In this document: piece after piece, positions 1 through 8,188 of the stretch | Position numbering within the stretch: the stretch's first letter is position 1 | How the letters are laid out: every line of letters begins with the position of its first letter | NCBI GenBank assembly: GCA_026394075.1 | Contig: JAPKYX010000237.1 | Location: 1 to 64,000, forward strand | Direction of reading: 5' to 3' | DNA: 64,000 nt | From: Acidobacteriota bacterium | GTDB taxonomy: Bacteria; Acidobacteriota; Terriglobia; Bryobacterales; Bryobacteraceae | Notes under the pieces: generated by a model | The model's input: the letters and a program-made list of their open reading frames with translations, nothing else | The model's database searches: none | Told to the model about the DNA's origin: nothing | Program-made: the position numbers and the translations under genes

Positions 1-382
1 CCCGGTAGTGATCGGGCTGGGCGGCGACAATGGCTTCAAACTGGGTGCAAGCCGGGTCCGGCCGCGCGTTGAAGTAGTAGACCCGGCCTAGCGCGTACCG
101 CCCGTCAGAATTGAACGGCTCGCGACGGACGAGATCTTCCAGCAAGATGATCGCCTCCGCATCACGGCCCAGCAGATAAAGCAGATTGCCCTTCAGGACC
201 AGTGCCGCGCTATGGAGCGGTTCTTCTGCCAAACACTGCTCCGTATCGGCCAGGGCCGGAGCAAAACGCTGAGCGTTGATGTTGGCTTGGGCGCTAGCCA
301 ACTGCAAACGGCACGTGGGTGCGCACCAACCGGCACCGGTTCCAATCAGAAGCGCGGCCAGCCAGCGCGTCACCCACGTCAT
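1..382 (-). CDS. TPR-containing exported protein (C-terminus outside window)
   Basis: The frame opens with an ATG at 382 and stays open to the window edge (127 codons), so the 3' end is missing. The protein begins MTWVTRWLAALLIG, a basic then hydrophobic stretch ending near a Cys, which suggests a signal or lipoprotein signal peptide. It continues with helical A/L-rich repeats resembling tetratricopeptide units (LLYLLGRDAEAIILLEDL, then YALGRVYYFNARPD). The start lies 7 bases after the stop of the TonB-dependent receptor on the same strand, so the two are probably co-transcribed. TPR proteins next to Oar-like receptors are common in acidobacteria. The partner of this one is unknown. Confidence 0.7.
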   Translation of the reverse strand, partial: MTWVTRWLAALLIGTGAGWCAPTCRLQLASAQANINAQRFAPALADTEQCLAEEPLHSAALVLKGNLLYLLGRDAEAIILLEDLVRREPFNSDGRYALGRVYYFNARPDPACTQFEAIVAAQPDHYR

Positions 383-389
383 GACACCA

Positions 390-2012
390 TTAGAACTCGA
401 AGCGAGCCGCCAACTGAATGGAGCGCGGTCCGTACTGCTGCCCGGTCAAGCGGCCAAACAGCGGGCTGGCGACGTCGGTCACCAAGCCGCCACGTCCGGC
501 GCGGTTGAAGGCGTTGAACGCTTCGCCACGGATCTCGAACTTCAGCCGTTCGCGGAACAGCACGCTCTTGGAGATGCCGATATCTTCGCTGGAGAACTGC
601 GGCCCACGCACGTTGGGTAGCACGCGGGGTGCGGTACCAACGCGGCTCACGATGGCGTTGGCGGTAGCCGGTAGGCGTCCGAAAGCCAACGGGTTCAGGT
701 ACGGCGTTCCGCCATTGGTCTGCACCGCTTTCCCCTCATCAATCACACTATTGGAGCCGTTCAACCAATCGGGCCGGATGTTGCCGCTGAAGATGGCGTT
801 GTTGTAGCCAGAGATGCCCACCGAGATGGGATCACCCGACCGGTAGTTGTGCACGCCCGTCAGCGTCCAGCCACCCAGAATCGATTCGGCCAGTCCACTG
901 ACGCGGATCAGCTTGTCGCGACCGAAGGGCAAAACGTAAATCCAGGTCAGCTTCAGCACGCTGGGGAAGTTGAAGTCCACCACGGACTTCTCCAGGCGGC
1001 GGTTGTAGACATCCTGCGAAGCGATGCCATCAAGGGGGCTGGAGGCATCGGAGATGCCTTTGGAGAAGGTGTAGGCGGCCAGAATCGAAAAGTCCTTCGT
1101 CATGCGCCGCGTGGCCATGATCTGGAGCGAGTCGTAGCTGGAGCGACCGAAGTTCGGCAGGAACTGGCCGACGCCCGTGTATTGCGGGAAGCGCCGCAGC
1201 GACTGCGCGTAGCTGCCGTTAAAGGTCGGGAACGGCAGCGCTCCCAACTGCGGATTGCTGCGGAGCGGCTGGATCAGGTTGTCGCCCTGGGCCAGCGCCG
1301 ACACGGGCAGTTGGTTCAGCGCATCCAGGCCGCCGGAGTTTAGCCGTTGGCCACGGTTGCCGATGTAGGAAACTTCCATCACCGATTCGCGCGGCAGCTG
1401 AATCTGGAAGCCCAGGTTGAAGTTCTGGACAATGCCCAACTTGTTGCCGTCAGGCGAAATGTAGGTAAAGCCTTGCCCGATGGCCGGAGCCTGGGATTTA
1501 TTCGGCAGCACGCCGGCAAAGCTGGGGTAGGGATCATGCAGGTACATCACCGGATCCTGCGCAAAACGCAGCGCGGTGTTGCTGCTGTTCACCGCGATGG
1601 ATCCGTTGTAGCCAAACGAGGAGGGAGTGGAGAAGTTGGCCACGGGCGCGATATTGTTGACGCCGTAGCCGCCGCGCATCACGAACTTGGGCGTGAAGGC
1701 ATAGGCGAATCCAAGGCGAGGCGCGATCTGCGCCCAGTTGGTGTTCTGGAAGCTCTTGCGGTTCAGGTCGTCAGCGAACACCAGCGCGCCCAAACGGCCG
1801 CCGGCGGCGTCATTCGCCTTACCCGGATCAAGATTCGTCATGCGGCCCGCCCATTCGTTGAACGGCCCGATGATCTCCCAGCGCAGGCCGAGATTCAGCG
1901 TCAACTTCTTGGAAATCTTCCAGTCATCCGAGAAATAGAACGCCGGGAAGGTCAGGCGGTAGCCGGGGTTGGCCGCGACAATGCCGCGTGAAGTGTTGTC
2001 CACCGCGCCCAA
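390..2012 (-). CDS. TonB-dependent receptor, C-terminal barrel part (separated by a frameshift)
   Basis: This frame encodes about 540 residues of outer-membrane beta barrel, ending in a terminal aromatic strand (LAARFEF) typical of the last strand recognised by the Bam machinery. The annotated TTG start at 2012 is artificial: the same frame is open further upstream to about 2090 and reads LDFSPTQTQQPGFATQTGHA, which is normal receptor sequence. It is therefore the continuation of the N-terminal part at 1952-3775, displaced by a one-base deletion near 2082-2090. Either the gene is a pseudogene or the base is a sequencing error. Receptors of this Oar-like type probably move or bind large substrates at the outer membrane; no specific ligand can be read from the sequence. 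Confidence 0.85.
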   Translation of the reverse strand: MGAVDNTSRGIVAANPGYRLTFPAFYFSDDWKISKKLTLNLGLRWEIIGPFNEWAGRMTNLDPGKANDAAGGRLGALVFADDLNRKSFQNTNWAQIAPRLGFAYAFTPKFVMRGGYGVNNIAPVANFSTPSSFGYNGSIAVNSSNTALRFAQDPVMYLHDPYPSFAGVLPNKSQAPAIGQGFTYISPDGNKLGIVQNFNLGFQIQLPRESVMEVSYIGNRGQRLNSGGLDALNQLPVSALAQGDNLIQPLRSNPQLGALPFPTFNGSYAQSLRRFPQYTGVGQFLPNFGRSSYDSLQIMATRRMTKDFSILAAYTFSKGISDASSPLDGIASQDVYNRRLEKSVVDFNFPSVLKLTWIYVLPFGRDKLIRVSGLAESILGGWTLTGVHNYRSGDPISVGISGYNNAIFSGNIRPDWLNGSNSVIDEGKAVQTNGGTPYLNPLAFGRLPATANAIVSRVGTAPRVLPNVRGPQFSSEDIGISKSVLFRERLKFEIRGEAFNAFNRAGRGGLVTDVASPLFGRLTGQQYGPRSIQLAARFEF

Positions 2013-3775
2013 CAGGAAGCTGGCGAAAGCGTGTCCGGTCTGTGTGGCAAAACCCGGCTGCTGCGTCTGGGTCGGCGAGAAATCGAGCCGTTGTAGCTGA
2101 AGCCCGCATTCGTGGAGCCCAACCGTCCGCCGGCACCAATGCCGCCGCCCAAAATCGGCTGGCCGCCAAAGGTGAGCGCGGGGAAGGTGGTGGGGGCCGT
2201 GTTGATCAGCCCGATCTTGGAGGCCCAGTCCTGGTCCACAAAAACCGATTCGTTGAAGTTGCCGAACCGGTTATAGCCCACGGCGAAGTGGTTCAGGATG
2301 CTCGGCGTAATGGTCCAGTCTTCGCTAAAGCGCGCGATCGTGCCCGGAGTGCTCTGCAACTGGTAAACGCCGGTCGGGGTATTCGGCGGCGCGCCCCAAC
2401 GACCGCCGGGGGAGTTGTTCCGGACGCGGTCGTTGTAGTTGTAGGAGACCGACATGCGGTGCTTCTCGGTGAAGATGTGGTCGCCCTTGATGGTGTACAT
2501 CGTCTCGTCAAACACGGGGCAGCAGGCGCCCAGCGAGATCTGATTGTTCAACAGGTTGCCGTTGATCGGGTCAGTGATGGGTGCCAGTTCCAAAATCTTG
2601 CGCGACACCGGGCTCCAGCGGGCCTGCGGAATGGTGTTGCCGGGGAATGGATCACGGACGTTCTGTCCGTTCACCGTGCGAGTGGTCGTCGGATCAAAGA
2701 TCTGGCCGAACTGAACCGGACGCCCCTGGGCATCCACACCAACAGCGGTTCCCGAACGGGCGTCATTCGTACCGCCGGGGCTGAGCAGGCGGGTAAAGTC
2801 GCCTCGCTTGAAGTCCACGGTGGGCAGCGTAATGAAGCCGCCGGCGGAGAAATCGCGCTGGCGAGTGGTCTCATAGTTGCCATGGAAGAACGTCTTGTTC
2901 TTGCCGTTGTAGAGCTTGGGGATAATCACCGGTCCGCCGAATGATCCGCCATAGTTCGACAGCTTAAACGGATTGCGTGCCCGCCCAATGGCATTGAAGT
3001 TGAAGCTGTTGGCGCGCAGGGCGTCGTTCTGGCCGTAGTAGTAGGCCGTGCCATGGAAGGTGTTGGTGCCGGTCTTCAGCGCGAAATTGGCCACCGCCGT
3101 CTGGCCGCCGCCATACTGCGCGCCCATGGTGCCGGTTTGCAGCTTGAACTCGCTGACTGATTCGGCCGAGGGCGACATCTCGTTATTCGAGCCGCCCTGC
3201 AAATCAAAGCGCCCCAGCGCCATGCCGTCAATCAGAATTTCGTGCGAGTAAGGCTGGCCGCCATTGATGGAGCCGCGGAATTCGCCACCCACCGTGCCCG
3301 GCAGGGAGCGGAAAATGAACGACTGGATCTGCCGCCGGCCATCGCCCACGGCCACGGGCCAAGTGTCGAACTCTTTCTCTGAGACGTAACGCCCGATCTC
3401 GGAAGTTCCGGTTTCGATCAGCGGCGGAGCGCCGGTGACTTCTACCGTCTCCGTGACCTGGCCGACGTCCAGCTTGAAGTCGACGGTCAGGATCTGGGCC
3501 ACGCGCAACGTGATGTCATTGACCGCGCTGGGCCGGAAACCGGTTTTGGTGACGGTGATCTTGTAAAGGCCGGGCTGAAGATACGGGAACCGGTAGACGC
3601 CGGAATCATTGGTGAGCGCGCGGGTCTCAACCCGCGTTTGGCTCTCAATCACCAGGACATCGGCCCCCGGAAGGACGGCACCGGAACTATCGGTCACCGT
3701 GCCATTGAATCCGCCGCGTTCGCCCTGTGCCCAAATGGCACCAGTGATCGCCGCCAACAAAAAGATTATCCGCAT
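1952..3775 (-). CDS. TonB-dependent receptor, N-terminal part with carboxypeptidase-regulatory-like domain (frameshifted)
   Basis: The ATG at 3775 is preferred over the upstream frame start at 3808 because it is preceded by an AGGGAG ribosome site and begins the signal peptide MRIIFLLAAITGAIWAQ. Residues about 20-105 form a CarboxypepD_reg-like beta sandwich (GTVTDSSGAVLPGADVLV). The TonB plug follows (IETGTSEIGRYVSEKEFDTW; NGGQPYSHEILIDGMALGRF) and then the first barrel strands. The frame fails after FSYNGSIS, where the last residues become an Arg/Pro-rich non-homologous tail. With the part at 390-2012 it would make one receptor of roughly 1,120 residues, the usual size for Oar-like proteins. 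Confidence 0.87.
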   Translation of the reverse strand: MRIIFLLAAITGAIWAQGERGGFNGTVTDSSGAVLPGADVLVIESQTRVETRALTNDSGVYRFPYLQPGLYKITVTKTGFRPSAVNDITLRVAQILTVDFKLDVGQVTETVEVTGAPPLIETGTSEIGRYVSEKEFDTWPVAVGDGRRQIQSFIFRSLPGTVGGEFRGSINGGQPYSHEILIDGMALGRFDLQGGSNNEMSPSAESVSEFKLQTGTMGAQYGGGQTAVANFALKTGTNTFHGTAYYYGQNDALRANSFNFNAIGRARNPFKLSNYGGSFGGPVIIPKLYNGKNKTFFHGNYETTRQRDFSAGGFITLPTVDFKRGDFTRLLSPGGTNDARSGTAVGVDAQGRPVQFGQIFDPTTTRTVNGQNVRDPFPGNTIPQARWSPVSRKILELAPITDPINGNLLNNQISLGACCPVFDETMYTIKGDHIFTEKHRMSVSYNYNDRVRNNSPGGRWGAPPNTPTGVYQLQSTPGTIARFSEDWTITPSILNHFAVGYNRFGNFNESVFVDQDWASKIGLINTAPTTFPALTFGGQPILGGGIGAGGRLGSTNAGFSYNGSISRRPRRSSRVLPHRPDTLSPASCWARWTTLHAALSRPTPATA

Positions 3776-3886
3776 CAATTTGTACTCCCTGGCGGAAGAG
3801 ATTATCACGAGTGGGGAGCCCGATGGAAATGCGGTTCTATTTGCTGGGAAATACGGCCGGGCAGCGAGCCGCTCGCGAGCGGATTG

Positions 3887-4510
3887 CTAAACCGCCCAAT
3901 CGCGCGCCAGCATGCGCATCTGCTGCTGAATGATCCGCTCTACCTGCGCTGAGGCCGTCCCGTCCGCCGCCCATTGCGCGGTAATTCCCGACATAAGAAC
4001 CCGGAATTGCAGCACCATATCGGCGTGTTCAGCCCCCAGCCGCACCATGCCCCGTTCGCCCAGCAGGATCAATAGCTCCTCAATCGTTTCGGTGGCCGCG
4101 CGGTTGGCCTGGATCACCCAGTTTTGATCACCAGGCTGGGCGGCAAACGTCCGGGCCAGCACGGCGCGGACAAAGTTCCGGTAGGGTTGCATCAGCCGCA
4201 GCCGCTGGCGCGTGTACCAGACCAGCACTGTTTCCAGGTCCGCCTCGATCTGGGCAAACCGGCGCAGCTTCTCGCGCAGCCGGCCTTCGAGATCCGCCAT
4301 AAAGGCCACCACCATATCTTCCTTGGCCTCAAAGTGGTGATAGACCGTCCCCTTGCCCACCGCCGCATGGGCGGCGATCTGGCCAACCGTGGTCTCGCTG
4401 ATGCCTTGCTGGGAGAACAGCTCAATGGCTGAGCCGACTAGTTTGTTGCGAGTCCGCTTGCCTTGCTGTTGCCGGACGCTGAGTTGGGGTTTTGCCGCTG
4501 TGGATGCCAT
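3887..4510 (-). CDS. TetR/AcrR family transcriptional regulator
   Basis: A 207-residue protein with a classic TetR N-terminal helix-turn-helix at about residues 19-65: RNKLVGSAIELFSQQGISET, then TVGQIAAHAAVGKGTVYHHF, with the Y-H-F end of the recognition helix. The remaining all-helical part would be the ligand-binding and dimer domain. It lies 111 bases upstream of the TonB-dependent receptor on the same strand and divergent from the hydroxy-acid oxidase (64 bases between starts). It could therefore control either one; a local repressor role is inference. The inducer is unknown. Confidence 0.88.
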   Translation of the reverse strand: MASTAAKPQLSVRQQQGKRTRNKLVGSAIELFSQQGISETTVGQIAAHAAVGKGTVYHHFEAKEDMVVAFMADLEGRLREKLRRFAQIEADLETVLVWYTRQRLRLMQPYRNFVRAVLARTFAAQPGDQNWVIQANRAATETIEELLILLGERGMVRLGAEHADMVLQFRVLMSGITAQWAADGTASAQVERIIQQQMRMLARDWAV

Positions 4511-4574
4511 CGAAGCAATAGTCGGCAGTTTGCTGATATCCGATTAGAGTCCACGCGGGGATATACTCAGGGCG

Positions 4575-5729
4575 ATGAATCGCCGAGATGCTATTCGCTT
4601 GATGGGCTGGGCCGCCGGATCCCCCTTGGCCGTTCGCGCCCAGGAGATTCCCGACAACATTGATGGCCCCATCAATGTCCACGAGTTCGAGGCCGTCGCC
4701 CAGCGCAAGATGAACAAGCTGGCCTACGACTTCATCGCCGGCGGTGTGGAGGACGAGAAGACGCTCCGCGCCAATATCGCCGCCTACGAGCGTGTCTATC
4801 TGGTGCCGCGCGTCATGCGCGACGTCTCGCAAGTCGATACCTCTCAAGCGCTCTACGGCCAGACATTGCCTTCGCCATTCCTTATCGCCCCCACCGGCGG
4901 CAAGAACCTGGTGATCCCCAACGCCGATGAGATCGTCGGCCAGGCGGCGGTGAAGACCAAGACCGTTATGATCTCCGGCGGCGGTGCGGAGCGCCTCTTG
5001 CGCAATGGCGAACCGCTGAACTGGTGGACCAACGTCATCGGCTTCCGCACCAAGGCCATCGCGCAAAGCTTCGCCAAGCGCACCGAAGACAGCGGCTGCA
5101 AAGTGATCACCATCACGGTCGACAACCAGTACCAGTCCAATCGCGACCGCAACAACCGCAACCGGTTCGACTACGGCTACATGCAGTCCGGCGTACCCAA
5201 ACCCGGTGACCCGCCCTTGCCGCCGCGCAAACCGGCCAAGCCCGCCATGTGGGACCCGCACACGCCTTCGATGACGTGGGAGCAGATCGAATGGATCAAG
5301 GGTTCCTGCAAGCTGCCCGTGGTGATCAAGTGCATCATGGCGCCAGAAGACGCGGAACTGGCGGTGCAGCGCGGAGCCGACGGCATTGTCGTGTCAAACC
5401 ATGGCGGGCGCCAACTGGACGGCGTGCTGTCGACCCTCGACGCGCTGCCCGATGTGGTGCAAGCCGTAGGCGGGCGAGTCCCGGTGCTGATGGACGGCGG
5501 CATCCGCCGCGGCAACGACATCTTGAAAGCCGTTGCTCTCGGAGCCAAGGCGGTGCTGGTGGGCCGGGCCCCGCTGTGGGGCTTGGGCGCGTTTGGACAA
5601 CCCGGCGTGGAACGCGTGCTGGAGATGCTGGCGGCGGAGTTCAAGCTGGCGCTGGCCTTGGCCGGTTGCAAGAATCTCGCCGAAGCGAACAACCCCCGCC
5701 TGGTGCGGCGTCTCTATCGGGTGGGCTAA
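4575..5729 (+). CDS. FMN-dependent alpha-hydroxy-acid oxidizing protein (LldD/glycolate oxidase family)
   Basis: A 384-residue TIM-barrel flavoenzyme. The family signature SNHGGRQLDG, containing the catalytic His and the following Arg, lies near residue 275, and the FMN phosphate-binding end DGGIRRGNDILKAVALGA follows. The N-terminal match AYDFIAGGVEDEKTLRANI is also typical. These enzymes oxidise L-lactate, glycolate or other (S)-2-hydroxy acids, passing electrons to oxygen or quinone; the substrate cannot be chosen here. The start MNRRDAIRLMGWAAGSPLAV looks like a Tat-type signal, so the enzyme may act outside the cytoplasm, which is unusual for the family. Its stop directly abuts the start of the AtpZ-like gene. 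Confidence 0.9.
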   Translation: MNRRDAIRLMGWAAGSPLAVRAQEIPDNIDGPINVHEFEAVAQRKMNKLAYDFIAGGVEDEKTLRANIAAYERVYLVPRVMRDVSQVDTSQALYGQTLPSPFLIAPTGGKNLVIPNADEIVGQAAVKTKTVMISGGGAERLLRNGEPLNWWTNVIGFRTKAIAQSFAKRTEDSGCKVITITVDNQYQSNRDRNNRNRFDYGYMQSGVPKPGDPPLPPRKPAKPAMWDPHTPSMTWEQIEWIKGSCKLPVVIKCIMAPEDAELAVQRGADGIVVSNHGGRQLDGVLSTLDALPDVVQAVGGRVPVLMDGGIRRGNDILKAVALGAKAVLVGRAPLWGLGAFGQPGVERVLEMLAAEFKLALALAGCKNLAEANNPRLVRRLYRVG

Positions 5730-5954
5730 ATGGCCGACGAGCGGCCGCCCAACAAGTCCCCGATGGCCAAAGCCGGAGCCTACATGGGCCTGGTTTTTGT
5801 CATCCCGGCGGCGATGTGGGTCTGCTGGTGGATTGGCGACTGGGCGGACCAGACGTACCACACCCGCTACGGCTCAGTGATCGGCATGATGGCGGGCTTC
5901 GCTGGGGGTCTCTACGAAGTATTGCGGCAGGCGGAGCGGATTGAGCGGAAGTAG
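5730..5954 (+). CDS. AtpZ/AtpI-like small membrane protein of F-type ATP synthase
   Basis: A 74-residue protein with two hydrophobic helices (AYMGLVFVIPAAMWVCWWIG and SVIGMMAGFAGGLYEVLRQ). The arrangement is that of the AtpZ/putative F0F1-ATPase subunit family, which helps assemble the c-ring or carries magnesium. Its start codon follows the oxidase stop without a spacer, indicating translational coupling. The rest of the ATP synthase membrane genes (6676 onward) are on the same strand but are separated from it by a toxin-antitoxin pair. The assignment rests on size, topology and context. Confidence 0.75.
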   Translation: MADERPPNKSPMAKAGAYMGLVFVIPAAMWVCWWIGDWADQTYHTRYGSVIGMMAGFAGGLYEVLRQAERIERK

Positions 5955-5966
5955 TTTTTGAAAATC

Positions 5967-5996
5967 TTGACATCGTACGGTATAGCCGTACATGAT
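5967..5996 (+). promoter_or_regulatory. Probable higBA promoter with overlapping palindromic operator
   Basis: A consensus -35 TTGACA (5967-5972) is followed after 18 bases by CATGAT (5991-5996). The spacer and -10 region contain the inverted repeat GTACGG-TATAG-CCGTAC (5975-5991). An operator over the promoter just before a toxin-antitoxin pair fits autoregulation by the HigA helix-turn-helix protein; that link is inferred. Confidence 0.55.
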
Positions 5997-6013
5997 GGTG
6001 TTTGCGGGGTGCC

Positions 6014-6304
6014 ATGAGGCTGGTTCGTTTTCGCCATAAAGGGCTGCGGCAGCTTTATGAGGAAGACAGTGCGAAAGGTGTGCCGCCGGCAATGGCCGAC
6101 AAGCTCCGGAAGCTGCTACTCGCGCTCGAAACCGCCGAAGGGGTTGAGCAGCTGAGCCGGTTTCCGGGATGGCGGCTCCATCCGCTCAAGGGTGCGCTTC
6201 AAGGATTTTGGAGCCTCACCGTGACGGGTAACTGGCGGTTAATCTTCCTCTACGACCCTGAAACCAATACCGCCGGCGATATCGACCTGTTGGATTACCA
6301 TTAG
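6014..6304 (+). CDS. higB: HigB-like toxin (RelE/ParE superfamily ribonuclease)
   Basis: A 96-residue basic protein beginning MRLVRFRHKGLRQLYEEDSA and ending with the characteristic NWRLIFLYDPETN...DIDLLDYH. This matches the 'plasmid maintenance system killer' family, in which the toxin cleaves mRNA at the ribosome. The ATG at 6014 with a GGGG site just upstream is preferred over a TTG at 6002. The higA antitoxin follows after 10 bases. Toxin-first order is typical of HigBA. The pair separates the AtpZ-like gene from atpI, suggesting insertion into the ATP synthase cluster. Confidence 0.88.
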   Translation: MRLVRFRHKGLRQLYEEDSAKGVPPAMADKLRKLLLALETAEGVEQLSRFPGWRLHPLKGALQGFWSLTVTGNWRLIFLYDPETNTAGDIDLLDYH

Positions 6305-6314
6305 GAGTCCTACG

Positions 6315-6602
6315 ATGCCCATGAAGAATCCGCCCCATCCGGGCGATTTGATCAGAACCGAAATCCTGGACGCGCTCGAACTGAACGTCTCGAAAGCGGC
6401 GGTGATTCTGAAAGTGCGCCGGGCGACGCTCTCCGACCTTCTCCGCGGCAAGGCTTCATTGACTCCGGAAATGGCCCTCCGCATCGAAAAAGCATTTGGT
6501 CCGGACATGCACCATCTGCTCCGCATGCAACTGGCCTACGACGTGGCTCGAACGCGGGAGCATGCCTACGAAATCGACGTCGAGCGGTATGTCCCGGCGT
6601 GA
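6315..6602 (+). CDS. higA: HigA family antitoxin with XRE-type helix-turn-helix
   Basis: A 95-residue protein beginning MPMKNPPHPGDLIRTEILDA, the standard HigA opening. The helix-turn-helix is LNVSKAAVILKVRRATLSDL with LLRGKASLTPEMALRIEKAF after it. It should bind and neutralise the HigB toxin encoded 10 bases upstream and repress the promoter at 5967-5996, which carries a suitable palindrome. Length and order agree with chromosomal HigBA modules. Confidence 0.9.
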   Translation: MPMKNPPHPGDLIRTEILDALELNVSKAAVILKVRRATLSDLLRGKASLTPEMALRIEKAFGPDMHHLLRMQLAYDVARTREHAYEIDVERYVPA

Positions 6603-6675
6603 TCAAGCAGACTAGAATCCTTCGGAATCAAGGCCAGGCCTCGCCGACGAGTTTGCGCCGACTGAACAGAACAAA

Positions 6676-7029
6676 ATGACCCTCAAACGGATCGTCTGGA
6701 CCCAAGCCGGGCTCGCGCTGACTGGTACCTCCGCCACTGCGGCCCTGCTGGGCCGCAAAGGAGCACTCGGCTTTGTCGCCGGGGCGTTGATTGCTGCGGC
6801 CAGCTTCTGGGTGCTCCATCGCTTTGTCGCGGCGCTGGGTGGGGACCGGCCTAATCCGCTCTCTTTCGTCCTGATCTCGGTGCGCCTGATGCTGGCCGGC
6901 TGGGTGCTCTATGTTATTCTGAATACTTATCAGGTGCACCGCACGGCACTTGCGTTGGGGATTGCCACGCCCGTTGCGGCCATCACTTTAGTCGCTCTCT
7001 ACGAACTCCTCTATGCACGGTCATCATGA
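6676..7029 (+). CDS. atpI: ATP synthase protein I-like membrane protein
   Basis: A 117-residue protein with four predicted transmembrane helices (around residues 14-30, 32-50, 65-84 and 90-112), the usual AtpI layout. It sits immediately before atpB and overlaps it by 17 bases, as atpI does in many ATP synthase operons. Sequence conservation in this family is low, so the call depends on topology and position. It would act in the cytoplasmic membrane as an assembly helper for the c-ring. Confidence 0.75.
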   Translation: MTLKRIVWTQAGLALTGTSATAALLGRKGALGFVAGALIAAASFWVLHRFVAALGGDRPNPLSFVLISVRLMLAGWVLYVILNTYQVHRTALALGIATPVAAITLVALYELLYARSS

Positions 7030-7756
7030 ATCCTGGTTCACGCAACTGCTGAACCAATTTCTCGCGGGGCCCGCGAACGCCGCCCTCGAACTGGTGGGAC
7101 GTCACGCCCACGATCCGCTGAAGCCCTGGGCCGATTGGATGGCCACGCAGATTCTGGTGGCGCTGTTCATCATGGCCTTGGCGGCGCTGGTGCGCGCCGG
7201 TCTGTCGATGGACAAGCCGGGCAGCTTGCAACACACGTTTGAAGCGTTCTACAACATGATCAAGGGCCAGGCGACGGACGTCATCGGCCATCATGATGGA
7301 CCCAAGCACGTGGTCTACACGGCTACCGTGTTCCTGTTCATCCTGATGATGAACCTGATCGGCCTGATCCCGGCGTTTGAATCCCCCACGATGTTCCCGA
7401 TGGTTCCGCTGGGCTGCGCGGTAGCGACGTTCCTCTACTACAACTACTGGGGCTTCAAGGTGCAAGGTCCGATCACGTACATGAAGCACTTTGCGGGTCC
7501 GGTGTGGTGGTTGAGCTGGTTCATGTTCCCGCTGGAAATCATCAGCCACTTTATCCGGCCGATGTCGCTGACCATCCGTCTGTTTGCCAATATGTTCGCC
7601 GGTGAGCAGGTGACGATGGGCTTCATGGCGCTGATCTCGGTATCGGGCGTCGTCTTCATGGGGCTCCACACCTTTGTCAGCTTCCTGCAGGCGTTTATCT
7701 TTATGGTGCTGACGATGGCGTACGTGGGCGCGGCGGTCGAGCACGAAGAGCATTAA
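7013..7756 (+). CDS. atpB: ATP synthase F0 subunit a
   Basis: A 247-residue polytopic protein. The essential stator arginine lies in the conserved block PMSLTIRLFANMFAGEQV (about residues 183-200), and further helices include VYTATVFLFILMMNLIGLIP. Subunit a forms the ion half-channels next to the c-ring. The start at 7013 lies inside the end of atpI, so translation is probably coupled. The c subunit gene follows after a 113-base gap. Peripheral-stalk and F1 genes are absent here, so the ATP synthase genes are split over the chromosome. Confidence 0.95.
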   Translation: MHGHHESWFTQLLNQFLAGPANAALELVGRHAHDPLKPWADWMATQILVALFIMALAALVRAGLSMDKPGSLQHTFEAFYNMIKGQATDVIGHHDGPKHVVYTATVFLFILMMNLIGLIPAFESPTMFPMVPLGCAVATFLYYNYWGFKVQGPITYMKHFAGPVWWLSWFMFPLEIISHFIRPMSLTIRLFANMFAGEQVTMGFMALISVSGVVFMGLHTFVSFLQAFIFMVLTMAYVGAAVEHEEH

Positions 7757-7869
7757 TTGTTTTGAGTAGTCCGGCTTAATCGCAGCTGTTTCCAAGTGAG
7801 CCCTGGGCGTCCCCACGCACCACGGGAACCACCCCTGGGACGGTAATTTTTAGTGAAGGAGAAGTAGAT

Positions 7870-8157
7870 ATGAAAATGAAGTCTTTGTTGATGTTGGCCG
7901 CACTGATGATGGTGGCGGCTCCGATCTTCGCCCAGACCCCGGGCGGCAGCAATTCCGGTAGCGGCCTGCTGGTTCCGGCGTTCGCCATGGCGATCGCTTC
8001 CGGCATGTGCGGCCTGGGCCAGGGCAAGGCGATCGCCTCTGCCGCTGAGGGCATTGCCCGCAACCCCGGCGCCGCCGGTGCCATCCGCATCCTGTTGCTG
8101 CTGGGCTTGGCGTTCATCGAGTCCCTCGCGCTGTTCACGTTTGTGAAGGTTGGCTAA
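7870..8157 (+). CDS. atpE: ATP synthase F0 subunit c, with N-terminal signal-like extension
   Basis: A 95-residue protein whose mature part is a two-helix hairpin with the loop ARNPGA. The ion-binding carboxylate is Glu84 in [10 protein letters not shown]. Residues 1-21 ([20 protein letters not shown] then A-Q) form a cleavable-signal-like segment absent from typical c subunits. Gln51 in GLGQGKA and Ser85 next to Glu84 correspond to residues that coordinate Na+ in some c-rings, but the tyrosine of the Na+ site is replaced by Phe89, so the ion is uncertain. A GAAGGAGAAGT-type ribosome site precedes the ATG. High expression would be expected for a c-ring subunit. Confidence 0.93.
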   Translation: MKMKSLLMLAALMMVAAPIFAQTPGGSNSGSGLLVPAFAMAIASGMCGLGQGKAIASAAEGIARNPGAAGAIRILLLLGLAFIESLALFTFVKVG

Positions 8158-8188
8158 AAGCCGGCTTTCGCCCTAGGGTGAAAATCAC

